Assembly: GCA_964560565.1 (NCBI GenBank)
Contig: CAZLMF010000028.1
Coordinates: 1 to 19,217, forward strand
Length of the DNA: 19,217 nt
Direction: 5' to 3'
DNA from: CAZLMF01 sp964560565
GTDB lineage: Bacteria > Bacillota > Clostridia > Oscillospirales > Ruminococcaceae
Shown: one piece after another, positions 6,890 to 15,430 of the stretch
Position numbering within the stretch: position 1 is the first letter of the stretch
How the letters are laid out: each line of letters opens with the position of its first letter
Made by a program: the position numbers and the translations under genes
Notes under the pieces: generated by a model
The model's input: only the letters and a program-made list of their open reading frames with translations
What the model was told of the DNA's origin: nothing
The model's database searches: none

Positions 6890-7771
6890 TTATAAATTGG
6901 TAAAGTTGTTCCTTGTGCTATGTGTGGTAAGCCAGCTAAGACAAGCTTCAAGCATTACTCCCCCACGAGGGTCTGTGCCATAGCTATATGTAGTCTTTAT
7001 TGCAAGTTCGATGAACTCGGTTGCTCTTGACATCGCAATGGGCAGACTTTCATCCTTCATCAAGCCGCCAACAAGCACACTTGCAAATATATCGCCTGTG
7101 CCCGGGTAATTCACAGGGATTTGCTCGCAGTTTACTCGCCAGAACATACCTTGCTCACTATCGTAGCCAATGTTGCACATTGCACCGTCAGCAAGGAAAA
7201 CGCTTGTGATAACTACAACTTTAGGCCCTAGCTTGCTAAGCCTTACAAGCATACTCTTTGCCTCTGAAGCTGATATAGGCGAAATCGGGCATTTCTCATT
7301 TAAGAGCATGCAGCTTTCAGTTAGGTTTGGTGAAATCACATCTGCTTTTTCAACAAGCTCGCTCATACGCTTACAAAAAGCTTCAGAGCAGCTTTTATAG
7401 GGTTTGCCATGGTCGCCCATAACAGGGTCGACTACCTTTAGCGCATTGGGGTAAGCTTGAAAAAACGAAAGACAGTGGTCAATTTGCTCCATTGAAATGA
7501 GAAAACCGCTGTAAATACAATCAAAACCAATTTTAAGCTGCTTATAATGCTCAAGAGTGGGAATTGTATAGTCAGTAAGGTCACGCATACATACCTCGCC
7601 TAAACCTCCTGTATGGGTTGACAAAACTGCTGTCGGAACAGGGCAAACTTGTACACCCATAACAGATAACGTCGGCAAAATTACAGTCAGCGAGCATCTA
7701 CCATAGCCTGATAGGTCATGTATCGCCGCAACTCTCTTTAAATTTCCTTGACTATTTTGACCGACTTGCAT
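6890..7771 (-). CDS. pdxK: Pyridoxal/pyridoxamine kinase
   Basis: A 293-residue ribokinase-superfamily enzyme that phosphorylates B6 vitamers with ATP, salvaging them toward pyridoxal 5'-phosphate. Visible motifs are HDLSGYGRCSL (18-28), TAVLSTHTGG (47-56), YSGFL (87-91), VVDPVMGD (113-120), ISPNLTE (146-152) and the anion hole with catalytic base in PGTGD (223-227, D227). Length matches the COG2240 family. The frame is open to 7846, but I chose the ATG at 7771: AGGAGA sits 6 bases upstream, and the promoter at 7803-7831 would start transcription near 7796. It heads the pdxK-trmL-degV unit. Family assignment is firm; preference for pyridoxal or pyridoxamine cannot be read from sequence. Confidence 0.93.
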   Translation of the reverse strand: MQVGQNSQGNLKRVAAIHDLSGYGRCSLTVILPTLSVMGVQVCPVPTAVLSTHTGGLGEVCMRDLTDYTIPTLEHYKQLKIGFDCIYSGFLISMEQIDHCLSFFQAYPNALKVVDPVMGDHGKPYKSCSEAFCKRMSELVEKADVISPNLTESCMLLNEKCPISPISASEAKSMLVRLSKLGPKVVVITSVFLADGAMCNIGYDSEQGMFWRVNCEQIPVNYPGTGDIFASVLVGGLMKDESLPIAMSRATEFIELAIKTTYSYGTDPRGGVMLEACLSWLTTHSTRNNFTNL

Positions 7772-7802
7772 ATATCTTCTCCTGTTCAAAATTATATATT
7801 TT

Positions 7803-7831
7803 ATTATACAATAAATATTGATTATATGCAA
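7803..7831 (-). promoter_or_regulatory. Likely sigma-A promoter of pdxK-trmL-degV
   Basis: On the minus strand TTGCAT (7826-7831) and a perfect TATAAT (7803-7808) are spaced by 17 bases. Transcription would start near 7796, about 25 bases before the pdxK ATG. The flanks are strongly AT-rich. Confidence 0.6.
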
Positions 7832-7855
7832 TGTTTTAACTTCCATAATATTTCT

Positions 7856-7884
7856 GTTTTTATCTGAATTTAGTGGGGAAACTA
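7856..7884 (+). promoter_or_regulatory. Possible sporulation-sigma (sigma-F-like) promoter of the small gene
   Basis: GGGGAAACTA (7875-7884) fits the loose form GGnnAnAnTR of a sigma-F -10 element. GTTTT (7856-7860), 14 bases upstream, is a partial match to a GYATA -35. No good sigma-A promoter was found for this gene. The match is by eye and the motif is degenerate, so this is weak evidence. Confidence 0.25.
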
Positions 7885-7918
7885 TTGTTGCAGCCTAAAG
7901 AATGGAGGAAAATATTAT

Positions 7919-8092
7919 ATGAAAAAGAAAACTGTTTCATCTGTAGCAAAGGGCGTTGCAGCTGGCATAGCTGTAGGAACAGCAACCTACATGGCATCAA
8001 GTGCAATGCAAAACAAAGGCAAGACAGTACGCAGAAGTGCCGGTAAAGCTATTAAGGCAGTCGGCTCAATAATAGATACACTACAAGGCTAG
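7919..8092 (+). CDS. Small protein of unknown function, 57 residues
   Basis: A 57-residue ORF with a strong ribosome binding site, GGAGG at 7904-7908, and its own downstream hairpin. The sequence begins MKKKTVSSVAKGVAAGIAVG. Basic residues precede a short Gly/Ala-rich apolar stretch (about 9-30), followed by a basic segment (KGKTVRRSAGKAIKA) and a C-terminal helix-like end, SIIDTLQG. The apolar stretch is weak for a transmembrane helix, and no signal-peptidase site is clear. The overall pattern recalls small YtxH-like or glycine-rich amphipathic proteins annotated as hypothetical in Clostridia. No function is assigned. It is divergent from pdxK and converges on the V-ATPase operon. Confidence 0.75.
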   Translation: MKKKTVSSVAKGVAAGIAVGTATYMASSAMQNKGKTVRRSAGKAIKAVGSIIDTLQG

Positions 8093-8110
8093 TATCCTTA
8101 AATAAAGCAA

Positions 8111-8134
8111 GTAGCCCCGTTTTATCGGGGCTAC
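8111..8134. terminator. Bidirectional terminator between the small gene and the V-ATPase operon
   Basis: GTAGCCCCG (8111-8119) and CGGGGCTAC (8126-8134) form a perfect 9-bp GC-rich stem around a six-base loop. On the minus strand the tail is TTGCTTTATTT, fitting termination of the V-ATPase operon (last stop at 8140-8142). On the plus strand the tail ATATATTATATAT is less U-rich but could still end the small-gene transcript. Confidence 0.85.
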
Positions 8135-8139
8135 ATATA

Positions 8140-8784
8140 TTATATATCCTTACTTTTATTGAGTCTTTCTTTGCTTGCTTTAATGACTTTTTGGCGGGAG
8201 AATTCCTCCCTATCCTTTTCCTCTAAGGACTCCGATATAGACTTTGCCATGTTCTCAAACTGCGGAATCATAATGTTTTTTAGAGCATTTGCACGCTTCT
8301 GAGATTTTTTTATGCCTATTGCAAGTCGGTAGATACTATTCTCAATTTCAGCAAGAATAACTGTCAAATCTTTCGCCTTGTTAAAGCTTATATATGCAAT
8401 ATCAAGCTGAGAGTTTGAGTTGCCAAAGCCATAGGCAGGGCTTATTTTACCCGTGCTTTGCATGGTTACGCTTGGGATTTCCACGCCCATTACACTGCGA
8501 TAAGTGACACTAATGCCCTTTTCAATGGGGATTGTGTTTGCTACATTGTAAATATCGACTATTCCAAGTGCAATGTTTGCATTTTGCAAAGCATGGTATG
8601 CATCATTATAGGTCTGCTCAATCTTGCCACGAATTGACTTTGCTGAATTTACCAAGGTCATAAGCTCACGAATAAGGATGTTGCGCTTGCGGTCCATTAG
8701 CTCGTAGCCAAGCTTTGCTTGCTCAAGGGAACGCTTTGCTTTGAGTAAGTTACCTTTAGTTGGTGAAATCTGCACAGCCGGCAT
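8140..8784 (-). CDS. atpD: V-type ATP synthase subunit D (central stalk)
   Basis: A 214-residue rotor-shaft subunit that forms a long coiled coil inside the A3B3 head, comparable to gamma of F-ATPases. The N-terminal signature ISPTKGNLLKAKRSLEQAK and LMDRKRNILIRELM matches the family. The C-terminal helix covers about 150-210 (ALKNIMIPQFENMAKSI), and length is normal. The ATG follows TAGGAGGATG-type Shine-Dalgarno spacing. It is the last gene of the operon, 32 bases after subunit B, and ends at the hairpin at 8111-8134. Confidence 0.95.
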   Translation of the reverse strand: MPAVQISPTKGNLLKAKRSLEQAKLGYELMDRKRNILIRELMTLVNSAKSIRGKIEQTYNDAYHALQNANIALGIVDIYNVANTIPIEKGISVTYRSVMGVEIPSVTMQSTGKISPAYGFGNSNSQLDIAYISFNKAKDLTVILAEIENSIYRLAIGIKKSQKRANALKNIMIPQFENMAKSISESLEEKDREEFSRQKVIKASKERLNKSKDI

Positions 8785-8816
8785 ATACGCATCCTCCTAT
8801 TCTGAGATTTATTATT

Positions 8817-10211
8817 TTAAACGAAACGTTCTGAATTTTCAGGGTTGTATTTTTGCTCTAGTAGCTTCTCGTCAATGCGGTCAAGTTCGGATATAGGTAA
8901 TATAGATAGCAAACCCCAGCCCATATCAAGAGTTTCTTCAATGGAACGGTTTTCCTCAAATCCTTGATTGATGAAATACTTCTCAAACATTAAACCAAAA
9001 CGCATATAAAGCTTATCAATGGGAGAAAGCTCCTCCTCGCCTATTACCGATGCAAGGGAGCGAACGTCTTGAACCCTTGCGTAGCAAGCAAAAAGCTGGT
9101 TCGATACAGCGGAATGGTCAGCTCTGGTATAGCCCTCGCCTATTCCGTCCTTCATAAGTCTTGAAAGAGATGGCAAAACCGATATAGCAGGGTAAATACC
9201 CATTTGGTCAAGGTTTCGGTCGAGAACTATCTGCCCCTCGGTTATATAGCCTGTAAGGTCGGGGACAGGATGGGTGATATCATCGTTTGGCATGGTCAGA
9301 ATGGGTATCTGGGTAACTGATCCTGTGCTACCCTTTATTACACCTGCACGCTCGTACATTGATGCAAGGTCGGAATATAGATAACCCGGGAAGCCTTTTC
9401 TGCCTGGAATTTCGCCCTTTGATGAGCTAAATTCACGCAGTGCCTCCGCATAAGAAGTCATATCGGTTAGAATAACAAGAATGTGCATATTCTTCTCATA
9501 TGCAAGGTATTCAGCGGCAGTTAGCGCACATTTTGGTGTTAGAATACGCTCAATAATCGGGTCGTTTGATGTGTTTATAAACATTGCAACCCTCTGCAAC
9601 GCGCCGCTTTCCTCAAAGCTACGGCGGAAGTAGTCAGCAATGTCGTTTTTTACGCCCATTGCGGCAAATACAACGGCAAAATCCTGCCCCTGTTCATCGG
9701 CAAGCTGTGCTTGCCTTACTATTTGAACTGCAAGCTTATTATGCGCAAGTCCGGAGCCTGAAAATATGGGCAGCTTCTGACCGCGAATAAGCGTAACAAG
9801 CGCATCAATTGAGGATATGCCTGTGCGGATATAGTTGCGTGGGTATGTGCGTGATACGGGGTTTAGCGGCTTTCCGTTAATGTCTGCGAACTTTTCGGGG
9901 TATATTTCACCCAGTCCATCAATAGGCTTGCCTGCGCCGTTGAACACTCTACCGAGCATTTCAGTTGATAGAGGTATTTCCATTGGCTTACCTGTCAATT
10001 CCGTACGGGTATTAGTGAGGGAAAGTCCGTTCGTGCCCTCAAAAACCTGCAAAACAACACGTTCACCATCAATTTGAACAACTCTGCCTGCCCTAACGCT
10101 TCCGTCGTCAAGATGTATCTCTGCAATCTCATCGTAGCCTACATCTTTAACTTTATCCAAGACGACCAGCGGGCCATTTATCTCATGTAATCCTACATAC
10201 TGTAAGCTCAT
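8817..10211 (-). CDS. atpB: V-type ATP synthase subunit B (non-catalytic head subunit)
   Basis: A 464-residue subunit that alternates with A in the ATPase head. A beta-barrel domain (about 1-75) leads to MLGRVFNGAGKPIDG. At the P-loop position there is GSGLAHNK (152-159) instead of GxxxxGKT, the degenerate nucleotide site expected of B. ILTDMTSYAEALREFSSSKGEIPGRKG, split across about 245-280, is the family's conserved interface segment. The frame opens at 10244, but I chose the ATG at 10211, which has TTGGAGGG just upstream and gives the usual start MSLQYVGLHEI. The 36 bases between the A stop and this ATG include a short 5-bp hairpin (10227-10241). Confidence 0.97.
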   Translation of the reverse strand: MSLQYVGLHEINGPLVVLDKVKDVGYDEIAEIHLDDGSVRAGRVVQIDGERVVLQVFEGTNGLSLTNTRTELTGKPMEIPLSTEMLGRVFNGAGKPIDGLGEIYPEKFADINGKPLNPVSRTYPRNYIRTGISSIDALVTLIRGQKLPIFSGSGLAHNKLAVQIVRQAQLADEQGQDFAVVFAAMGVKNDIADYFRRSFEESGALQRVAMFINTSNDPIIERILTPKCALTAAEYLAYEKNMHILVILTDMTSYAEALREFSSSKGEIPGRKGFPGYLYSDLASMYERAGVIKGSTGSVTQIPILTMPNDDITHPVPDLTGYITEGQIVLDRNLDQMGIYPAISVLPSLSRLMKDGIGEGYTRADHSAVSNQLFACYARVQDVRSLASVIGEEELSPIDKLYMRFGLMFEKYFINQGFEENRSIEETLDMGWGLLSILPISELDRIDEKLLEQKYNPENSERFV

Positions 10212-10247
10212 TTTTCCCTCCAAATTAGTGCTATGAGCACTCAAAAT

Positions 10248-12008
10248 CTATTTGCAAAGCTCTTTGAAAGCCTCATCTATTTCATGAGTATAGCTTTCAA
10301 ACATTTCAAGCTTCTCATTTGGAATATCGTACTTCATCTTTATGAGTTTATCAAAAAGTCCAAGGTCGATAATTGTGTTGACTGTAATGCCCTTATTTAG
10401 GGCTTCAAGTGACCTTTTATGCATGTGAATAATAACTTGCATCATTTTAAGCTGCTTTTCAAGGGGGACATAAGTATCGTCCTTATGAAATGCATTTTGC
10501 TGCAAAAATCCAACCCTAACAACACGGGCAATTTCAATCATCAACTTTTGGTCATCAGGCAATACATCCGCGCCAATGAGCTTAACAATCTCCATTAGCT
10601 TATTTTCCTCAATGAGAATAATATTGATTTTCTGCCTGCACACTAAGAAATCAGGACCGACCTGCTCATCATAGTAAGATGAGAGATCTTCAACATACTC
10701 GCTATAGCTCGTTGTCCAGTTGATAGCCGGATAATGGCGTGCGTAGGCAAGGGACTTGTCAAGTGCCCAAAAACATCGCACAAAGCGCTTAGTGTTTTGA
10801 GTAACAGGCTCTGAAAAGTCACTGCCTTGAGGGGATACAGCCCCTATTATTGTAATGCTTCCTTCATTGCCGGATAGGGTTTCCACATAGCCTGCGCGCT
10901 CGTAAAACTCGCTTAGTCGTGAGGGCAGATATGCAGGGAATCCCTCCTCGGCAGGCATTTCCTCAAGGCGACCAGATATTTCCCGCAGTGCCTCTGCCCA
11001 GCGAGATGTGCTGTCCGCCATTATAGCAATATGGTAGCCCATATCACGGTAGTACTCCGCAAGGGTAATACCTGTATAGATTGACGCCTCACGAGCCGCA
11101 ACGGGCATGTTTGAGGTGTTTGCAATGAGCACTGTGCGGTCGGTTAGCTTATTGCCCGACTTAGGGTCAATAAGCTCGCCAAATTCCTCAAGTACCTGTG
11201 TCATCTCGTTGCCACGCTCACCACAGCCGATATATACGATAATATCAGCATCACACCACTTTGCAAGCTGGTGCTGAGTCATGGTTTTGCCTGTACCAAA
11301 ACCTCCAGGAATTGCAGCCGTGCCTCCCTTTGCAATGGGTAGCAGTGTGTCAACAATCCTTTGCCCTGTTATAAGGGGACGTGATATTGGCAAACGTTTG
11401 CTTAATGGGCGTGGCTTACGAATAGGCCAACGCTGGCACATCGTGAGCTCTTCCACCTTGCCGCTTTTGGTCTTTATCTTTACGATAACATCATTGATTT
11501 TGTAAGTGCCATTAGGTGCAACATATACCACCTCACCACTCATATCTGGTGGGGCTATCATTCTATGCTCAATAAGAGGTGTTTCGGGGCAAGTAGCATA
11601 AATCTGACCACTATGTAAAGCATCGCCGACACTTACACAAGCAGTTACCTCAAATTCACGTTTATCATCAAGGGCAGGAATTGAGCTGCCCTCGGATATA
11701 AATGCACCGCTAATCTTTTCGAATTCCTTAAGGGGGCGCTCTATTCCGTCAAATATATTTGAGATAATACCAGGCCCAAGCGTAACGCATAGTGGTGAGC
11801 CGGTAGTGTAAACAGGCTCACCCGGTTTTAGTCCTGTGGTGCTTTCATATACTTGAATGGTTGTATAATCGTTTGAGATTGATATTACCTCACCAATTAG
11901 TCGCTTTTCGCCGACATAAACCATCTCAAGCATTTTGAAATCAACTGTATTGCGAACCTTGACAACCGGCCCGTTTATCGCATATACAACATTGTTCAAG
12001 TTGTTCAT
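10248..12008 (-). CDS. atpA: V-type ATP synthase subunit A (catalytic)
   Basis: A 586-residue catalytic subunit that hydrolyses or makes ATP. It has an N-terminal beta barrel (NNVVYAINGPVVKV) and the A-type bulge or non-homologous region (about 105-190). The Walker A loop GGFGTGKT is at 235-242 (K241). The catalytic glutamate lies in GERGNEM (E264), and the Walker B region is IAIMADSTSRWAEALREISGR (about 327-347). The frame opens five codons earlier at 12023, but the ATG at 12008 has TGGAGGAATT directly upstream and gives a normal N-terminus. It lies 54 bases after subunit E and just before B. The A/B order is the usual one. Confidence 0.98.
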   Translation of the reverse strand: MNNLNNVVYAINGPVVKVRNTVDFKMLEMVYVGEKRLIGEVISISNDYTTIQVYESTTGLKPGEPVYTTGSPLCVTLGPGIISNIFDGIERPLKEFEKISGAFISEGSSIPALDDKREFEVTACVSVGDALHSGQIYATCPETPLIEHRMIAPPDMSGEVVYVAPNGTYKINDVIVKIKTKSGKVEELTMCQRWPIRKPRPLSKRLPISRPLITGQRIVDTLLPIAKGGTAAIPGGFGTGKTMTQHQLAKWCDADIIVYIGCGERGNEMTQVLEEFGELIDPKSGNKLTDRTVLIANTSNMPVAAREASIYTGITLAEYYRDMGYHIAIMADSTSRWAEALREISGRLEEMPAEEGFPAYLPSRLSEFYERAGYVETLSGNEGSITIIGAVSPQGSDFSEPVTQNTKRFVRCFWALDKSLAYARHYPAINWTTSYSEYVEDLSSYYDEQVGPDFLVCRQKINIILIEENKLMEIVKLIGADVLPDDQKLMIEIARVVRVGFLQQNAFHKDDTYVPLEKQLKMMQVIIHMHKRSLEALNKGITVNTIIDLGLFDKLIKMKYDIPNEKLEMFESYTHEIDEAFKELCK

Positions 12009-12062
12009 AATTCCTCCATACATGGCTTAACTGTGCAAGTCTAGTGTAGTTCTACCTATTCT

Positions 12063-12659
12063 TTAGCTTATCTTTAAATCCCCTGCTGCGATGAATCTCT
12101 TCTTTTCGTTTTCAATTGAAGCATCAAATGACAGGTCGAAAACAGTTTTCTGCTCGTGGAAATATATAATAAGTCCGCCATGTAAAATTCTACTGTCTGG
12201 CTTAAATTCAAGTGTCTGCTTGGATACTGCACTTAGCTTGTCGCTAAAATGCATATCCTCAGCTCTTAAATATACTATAGCTGTTTTAGTTTGAGTGCTT
12301 TCGAGAGCTTTTTTAAGGTTATTGCATAAAAAGCCTTCATACTCCTGACTCGCTGCAAAATCATCAACACGCTTTTCTATTTGAGAAAACAGCTTGTTTG
12401 ATAGCTCTTCACGATGACGCAGTACCTCACGCTTACCGTCAAGCTCATACTGTGAGCTTTTCCTCACATATTCACCTTGGATATGCTTTATTTTAGTTTT
12501 GATTTCATTGTATGCTGCTACTAAAACCTCATCATTGAGTCTTTCAAGGGATTTTTCTTTATCCTGCTTTGCGCTGTCTAAAATGCGCCTAATCTGCTCG
12601 TCTACTTCGTCAAAAATTGCTTCTTCAAATTGAACAAGCTTATCTCCGTCTGTGCTCAT
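12063..12659 (-). CDS. atpE: V-type ATP synthase subunit E (peripheral stalk)
   Basis: A 198-residue protein with a long charged N-terminal helix (about 5-100) and a compact C-terminal domain containing ILHGGLIIY and FDLSFDASIENEK. This matches subunit E, which pairs with H/G to form the peripheral stalks that hold the head against rotation. Annotation rests on this architecture, on the conserved GGL and D...FD..IE pattern, and on position in the operon. The Shine-Dalgarno (AAAGGCGGG) is imperfect. It is 38 bases after F and 54 before A. The name atpE here is the V-type usage and not the F-type c subunit. Confidence 0.9.
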   Translation of the reverse strand: MSTDGDKLVQFEEAIFDEVDEQIRRILDSAKQDKEKSLERLNDEVLVAAYNEIKTKIKHIQGEYVRKSSQYELDGKREVLRHREELSNKLFSQIEKRVDDFAASQEYEGFLCNNLKKALESTQTKTAIVYLRAEDMHFSDKLSAVSKQTLEFKPDSRILHGGLIIYFHEQKTVFDLSFDASIENEKKRFIAAGDLKIS

Positions 12660-12697
12660 TGTTTCCCGCCTTTCCGGCTTTGAATATTTAAATAGTT

Positions 12698-13006
12698 TTA
12701 TAGCTTGATGCCGACAGCTTCTCTAATGTATCCGTCAATAGCATCAGATATATTGCTGGTGTTATGCCTGTCCGGTACTTCTACTATCAACGGACTTCTT
12801 TGAGTCAACTTAAAGGTTAAAACCTCACTTTTGCATAGCTCGACTAGGTTGTGGGTGATTAGCACAATGGCGATGTCCTTGTTGGCTTTAGCATTTGCTA
12901 ACGCTTGCTGAACTTCTTCCTTTGTGTGCGCAACCACACCCTCAATTCCTGAGAGTCTCATACCTGTAAGTGTGTCAATATTATCGCTTATTAAGAAAAA
13001 CTGCAT
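12698..13006 (-). CDS. atpF: V-type ATP synthase subunit F (central stalk)
   Basis: A 102-residue Rossmann-like subunit that binds subunit D in the rotor and modulates activity. The beginning MQFFLISDNIDTLTGMRLSGIEG is the family hallmark, and IAIVLITHNLVELC and SPLIVEVPDR follow. The frame opens at 13087 inside subunit K, but the ATG at 13006 gives the family length and N-terminus. The start has only a weak Shine-Dalgarno (TAGG, overlapping the K stop codon) and lies 10 bases after K, so translation probably depends on re-initiation from K. Confidence 0.93.
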   Translation of the reverse strand: MQFFLISDNIDTLTGMRLSGIEGVVAHTKEEVQQALANAKANKDIAIVLITHNLVELCKSEVLTFKLTQRSPLIVEVPDRHNTSNISDAIDGYIREAVGIKL

Positions 13007-13016
13007 AATTTTAAAC

Positions 13017-13445
13017 CTATACCATGAATAGCAGTAGGATTGAAATAAGCAAGCCGTAAATTGCACAACCCTCACCGAGAGCAACAAAAATCAGTGACTT
13101 AGCAAAGCTTTTTTCGTTTTCGCTTACTGCGCCAATAGCAGCAGGTGCAGCAGCAGCAACGGCAATACCTGCTCCAAGTGCTGAAAGACCGGTTGCAAGA
13201 GCAGCGGCTATATATTTCATACCATCTGCGCTGGTAGATACAGCTTGTGCAGCCTCCTGTGCGCCCTCTGCGCTTACAAAACCACCAAGGGGTATGATTA
13301 TGCTAAGAAGCATAATGCCAAAGAATGAGCCAAGGTTAAATAAAATCGCACGCTTAGCTTTTTTACCTGTAATGCGTCTTTTGTATACGGGGAAAAGTGG
13401 GAGCGAGAGAAGAGCAACGATAGCAAGTGGTAATAAGAAAATCAT
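13017..13445 (-). CDS. ntpK: V-type ATP synthase subunit K (rotor ring proteolipid)
   Basis: A 142-residue membrane protein forming the ion-carrying rotor ring. Four hydrophobic segments are visible: about 1-20, 33-58, 77-105 and 115-141. The last two make the canonical c-type hairpin, with the loop SENEKSF and the essential carboxylate E125 in VALGEGCAIYGLL. The first two are an N-terminal extension with a basic linker (KRRITGKKAKR) and carry no carboxylate. An FVSA|E site after segment 2 resembles a signal-peptidase site. Around E125 I see neither the Gln of helix 1 nor the Ser/Thr next to Glu that form Na+ sites in well-studied rings, so H+ coupling is my tentative reading. GGAGG precedes the ATG. 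It lies 18 bases after subunit I. Confidence 0.93.
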   Translation of the reverse strand: MIFLLPLAIVALLSLPLFPVYKRRITGKKAKRAILFNLGSFFGIMLLSIIIPLGGFVSAEGAQEAAQAVSTSADGMKYIAAALATGLSALGAGIAVAAAAPAAIGAVSENEKSFAKSLIFVALGEGCAIYGLLISILLLFMV

Positions 13446-13463
13446 AATATGCCTCCAAAAATT

Positions 13464-15404
13464 TTATTCTTTATCATAAGAAACCCCAACGGGTTTAAAT
13501 TGTTTGCCAGAGCCCTTGAAAAAACGGCTAAATATCTCGTAAAACTCAAGTCTAAGTACCTGAATACCAACGATTAGTCCTTCAAGCCCCATTACAAAGA
13601 TGTTGCCCAAAATAACGACTATGGGATTTGCTATACCTGATGCTTTTTCAGAAAGCACCATTACAACAAGCATCATGCCTGCGTGACTAAGTACAAATCC
13701 GCCCACACGCAAAAACGACATTGTGTTGGTGATGTAGCTTAGCATTACTTCAAACATTTCAACAAAACTTTCGATGATGAAGTTGCCTATGCCACCACTA
13801 GGCTTAGAAAGCTTGCGGTATTTTATCAGCTTGCCAAGGGGTTCACGCAAGAACATCAGCAGTATGGGTATTGCAATAAATACAGTGATGAATACAGCGT
13901 TTATAACGTTTATATCAAACATAAACTTTAGTACAACAGCACCAAGGATGGAAACGTAGAATACAAGTCCTGCAAGCCCGTCTTGGCTGAATAGTGAATG
14001 CTCATAGTCCTTTCGCCGGAAGCTTAATACCATGCTTATTATTATTGATATGGTAATCAGAACAGCACCTATTGCAACCGCAATAATCAATAGTGTCGAG
14101 GATTGCTCGAAAACATCAATAGGCTTATGCTCAAGTCCAAATAGGGCTTTGTATACGGGGTTAAGTGCGTCCTCATAGCCGAATACCGAGCCATAAACAC
14201 AACCAAACGCTGCGCTTGAAACACCGATTCGGGTGAGTATTTGCCCAAAGGGCATTTTCATCTTATGGACCATAAATAGTCCGATTAGACTTATCACAAT
14301 TCCCTGCCCTAAATCCCCAAACATCATGCCAAAAAGCAACGTGTAGGTAATTGCAACATACGGAGTTGGGTCAAGCTCATCATAAGCCGGCAATCCGTAC
14401 ATTGTTACAAACTGCTCAAATGGCTTAAAAAGCTTATTATTCTTAAGCTTTATGGGCGCTGATAGCCTTGCGTCTGTATCATGGGGGTTGCTGACAGCTG
14501 AAACGCCTTTTACTGTTTCTAAGTCCCTGATGAAATCATCGCAGTCTTCCAACGGCGCAAAGCCAACTATATAAAACTTGCCATTTACGACTGAAACATT
14601 CTTTCTAAGCTCAAAGGTGTCGTTGTAAAACTTCAGCTTGCTGTAAACCTTGAGCAGTGTCGAAACACTCTGCACTGATACCTTGTCAAGCTCAGCAGTT
14701 ACTTGAGCAAGCTCCTTTTTCTCATTTGTTATCATTTCAGTTAAAGAACTTATAGCCTCATCAGCTGTGCCTTGAACATAGTCCGGCACTTTTATTCTCT
14801 CGTAATAAAGAGAGTTGAATATGTCATCAACTACAGGGGCTTTTATTGTTGGAGTTGCATAGAAGCCCCAATAATAGTCCTTATCATTCGTGAAGGAGAA
14901 AAAGTAAAACGGCTTGTTGTTATAGTATTCAAGCTTTGAGTAGCTATCAGCCGGCAGACGTCCAAAACGCACCTTAATATGTTTGCAAGCAAATATGTCC
15001 TCAAACTCAACATCAAGTCCGTCAAGCTGCTTAATCTGCTTTAGCACACCCTCATGCATTTCAATTGCTTTTTTTACTTCTGTTTTCTTTTCTGAAAGCT
15101 CAACTAAACCGCTTTCGAGCTCATCCAAGTATGCGTTGTAATCCTCAACTGTCCCAAGCTCAACATCGTTATAATCGCTGTACTCAAGTTTTACAGAAAT
15201 ACTATTGGACAGCGAATAGATGCGCTTTAAAAGTGGGGTGTAGGGGTTAGGTTCTTCTAGGGAATAAAATCCTGTTGATGCATCCGTAACTTTTGAAGGA
15301 TGCTCCATGTGAAAAATTTCACTTTCACAGCACTTAAGAAGCACAGCGTCAAGCTCACTTATCAGCCCTGTAACGCTGACAAGTGCCATCTTTTCGATTG
15401 CCAC
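13464..15404 (-). CDS. ntpI: V-type ATP synthase subunit I (membrane stator, a-subunit equivalent)
   Basis: A 646-residue protein. The soluble N-terminal half (about 1-335) contains coiled-coil segments and holds the peripheral stalks. The C-terminal half has about seven to eight membrane segments forming the ion half-channels. FGMMFGDLGQGIV, RVGGFVLSHAGM and GIQVLRLEFYEIFSRFF are conserved, with R618 as the channel arginine facing the rotor carboxylate. The start is GTG (15402-15404): GAGGTG sits 5 bases upstream, while the next ATG, at codon 6, is too far from it. The N-terminus MAIEKMALVSVTG fits the family. It lies 26 bases after subunit C. Confidence 0.96.
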   Translation of the reverse strand: MAIEKMALVSVTGLISELDAVLLKCCESEIFHMEHPSKVTDASTGFYSLEEPNPYTPLLKRIYSLSNSISVKLEYSDYNDVELGTVEDYNAYLDELESGLVELSEKKTEVKKAIEMHEGVLKQIKQLDGLDVEFEDIFACKHIKVRFGRLPADSYSKLEYYNNKPFYFFSFTNDKDYYWGFYATPTIKAPVVDDIFNSLYYERIKVPDYVQGTADEAISSLTEMITNEKKELAQVTAELDKVSVQSVSTLLKVYSKLKFYNDTFELRKNVSVVNGKFYIVGFAPLEDCDDFIRDLETVKGVSAVSNPHDTDARLSAPIKLKNNKLFKPFEQFVTMYGLPAYDELDPTPYVAITYTLLFGMMFGDLGQGIVISLIGLFMVHKMKMPFGQILTRIGVSSAAFGCVYGSVFGYEDALNPVYKALFGLEHKPIDVFEQSSTLLIIAVAIGAVLITISIIISMVLSFRRKDYEHSLFSQDGLAGLVFYVSILGAVVLKFMFDINVINAVFITVFIAIPILLMFLREPLGKLIKYRKLSKPSGGIGNFIIESFVEMFEVMLSYITNTMSFLRVGGFVLSHAGMMLVVMVLSEKASGIANPIVVILGNIFVMGLEGLIVGIQVLRLEFYEIFSRFFKGSGKQFKPVGVSYDKE

Positions 15405-15430
15405 TTAATCACCTCTATATCTAGATATTT

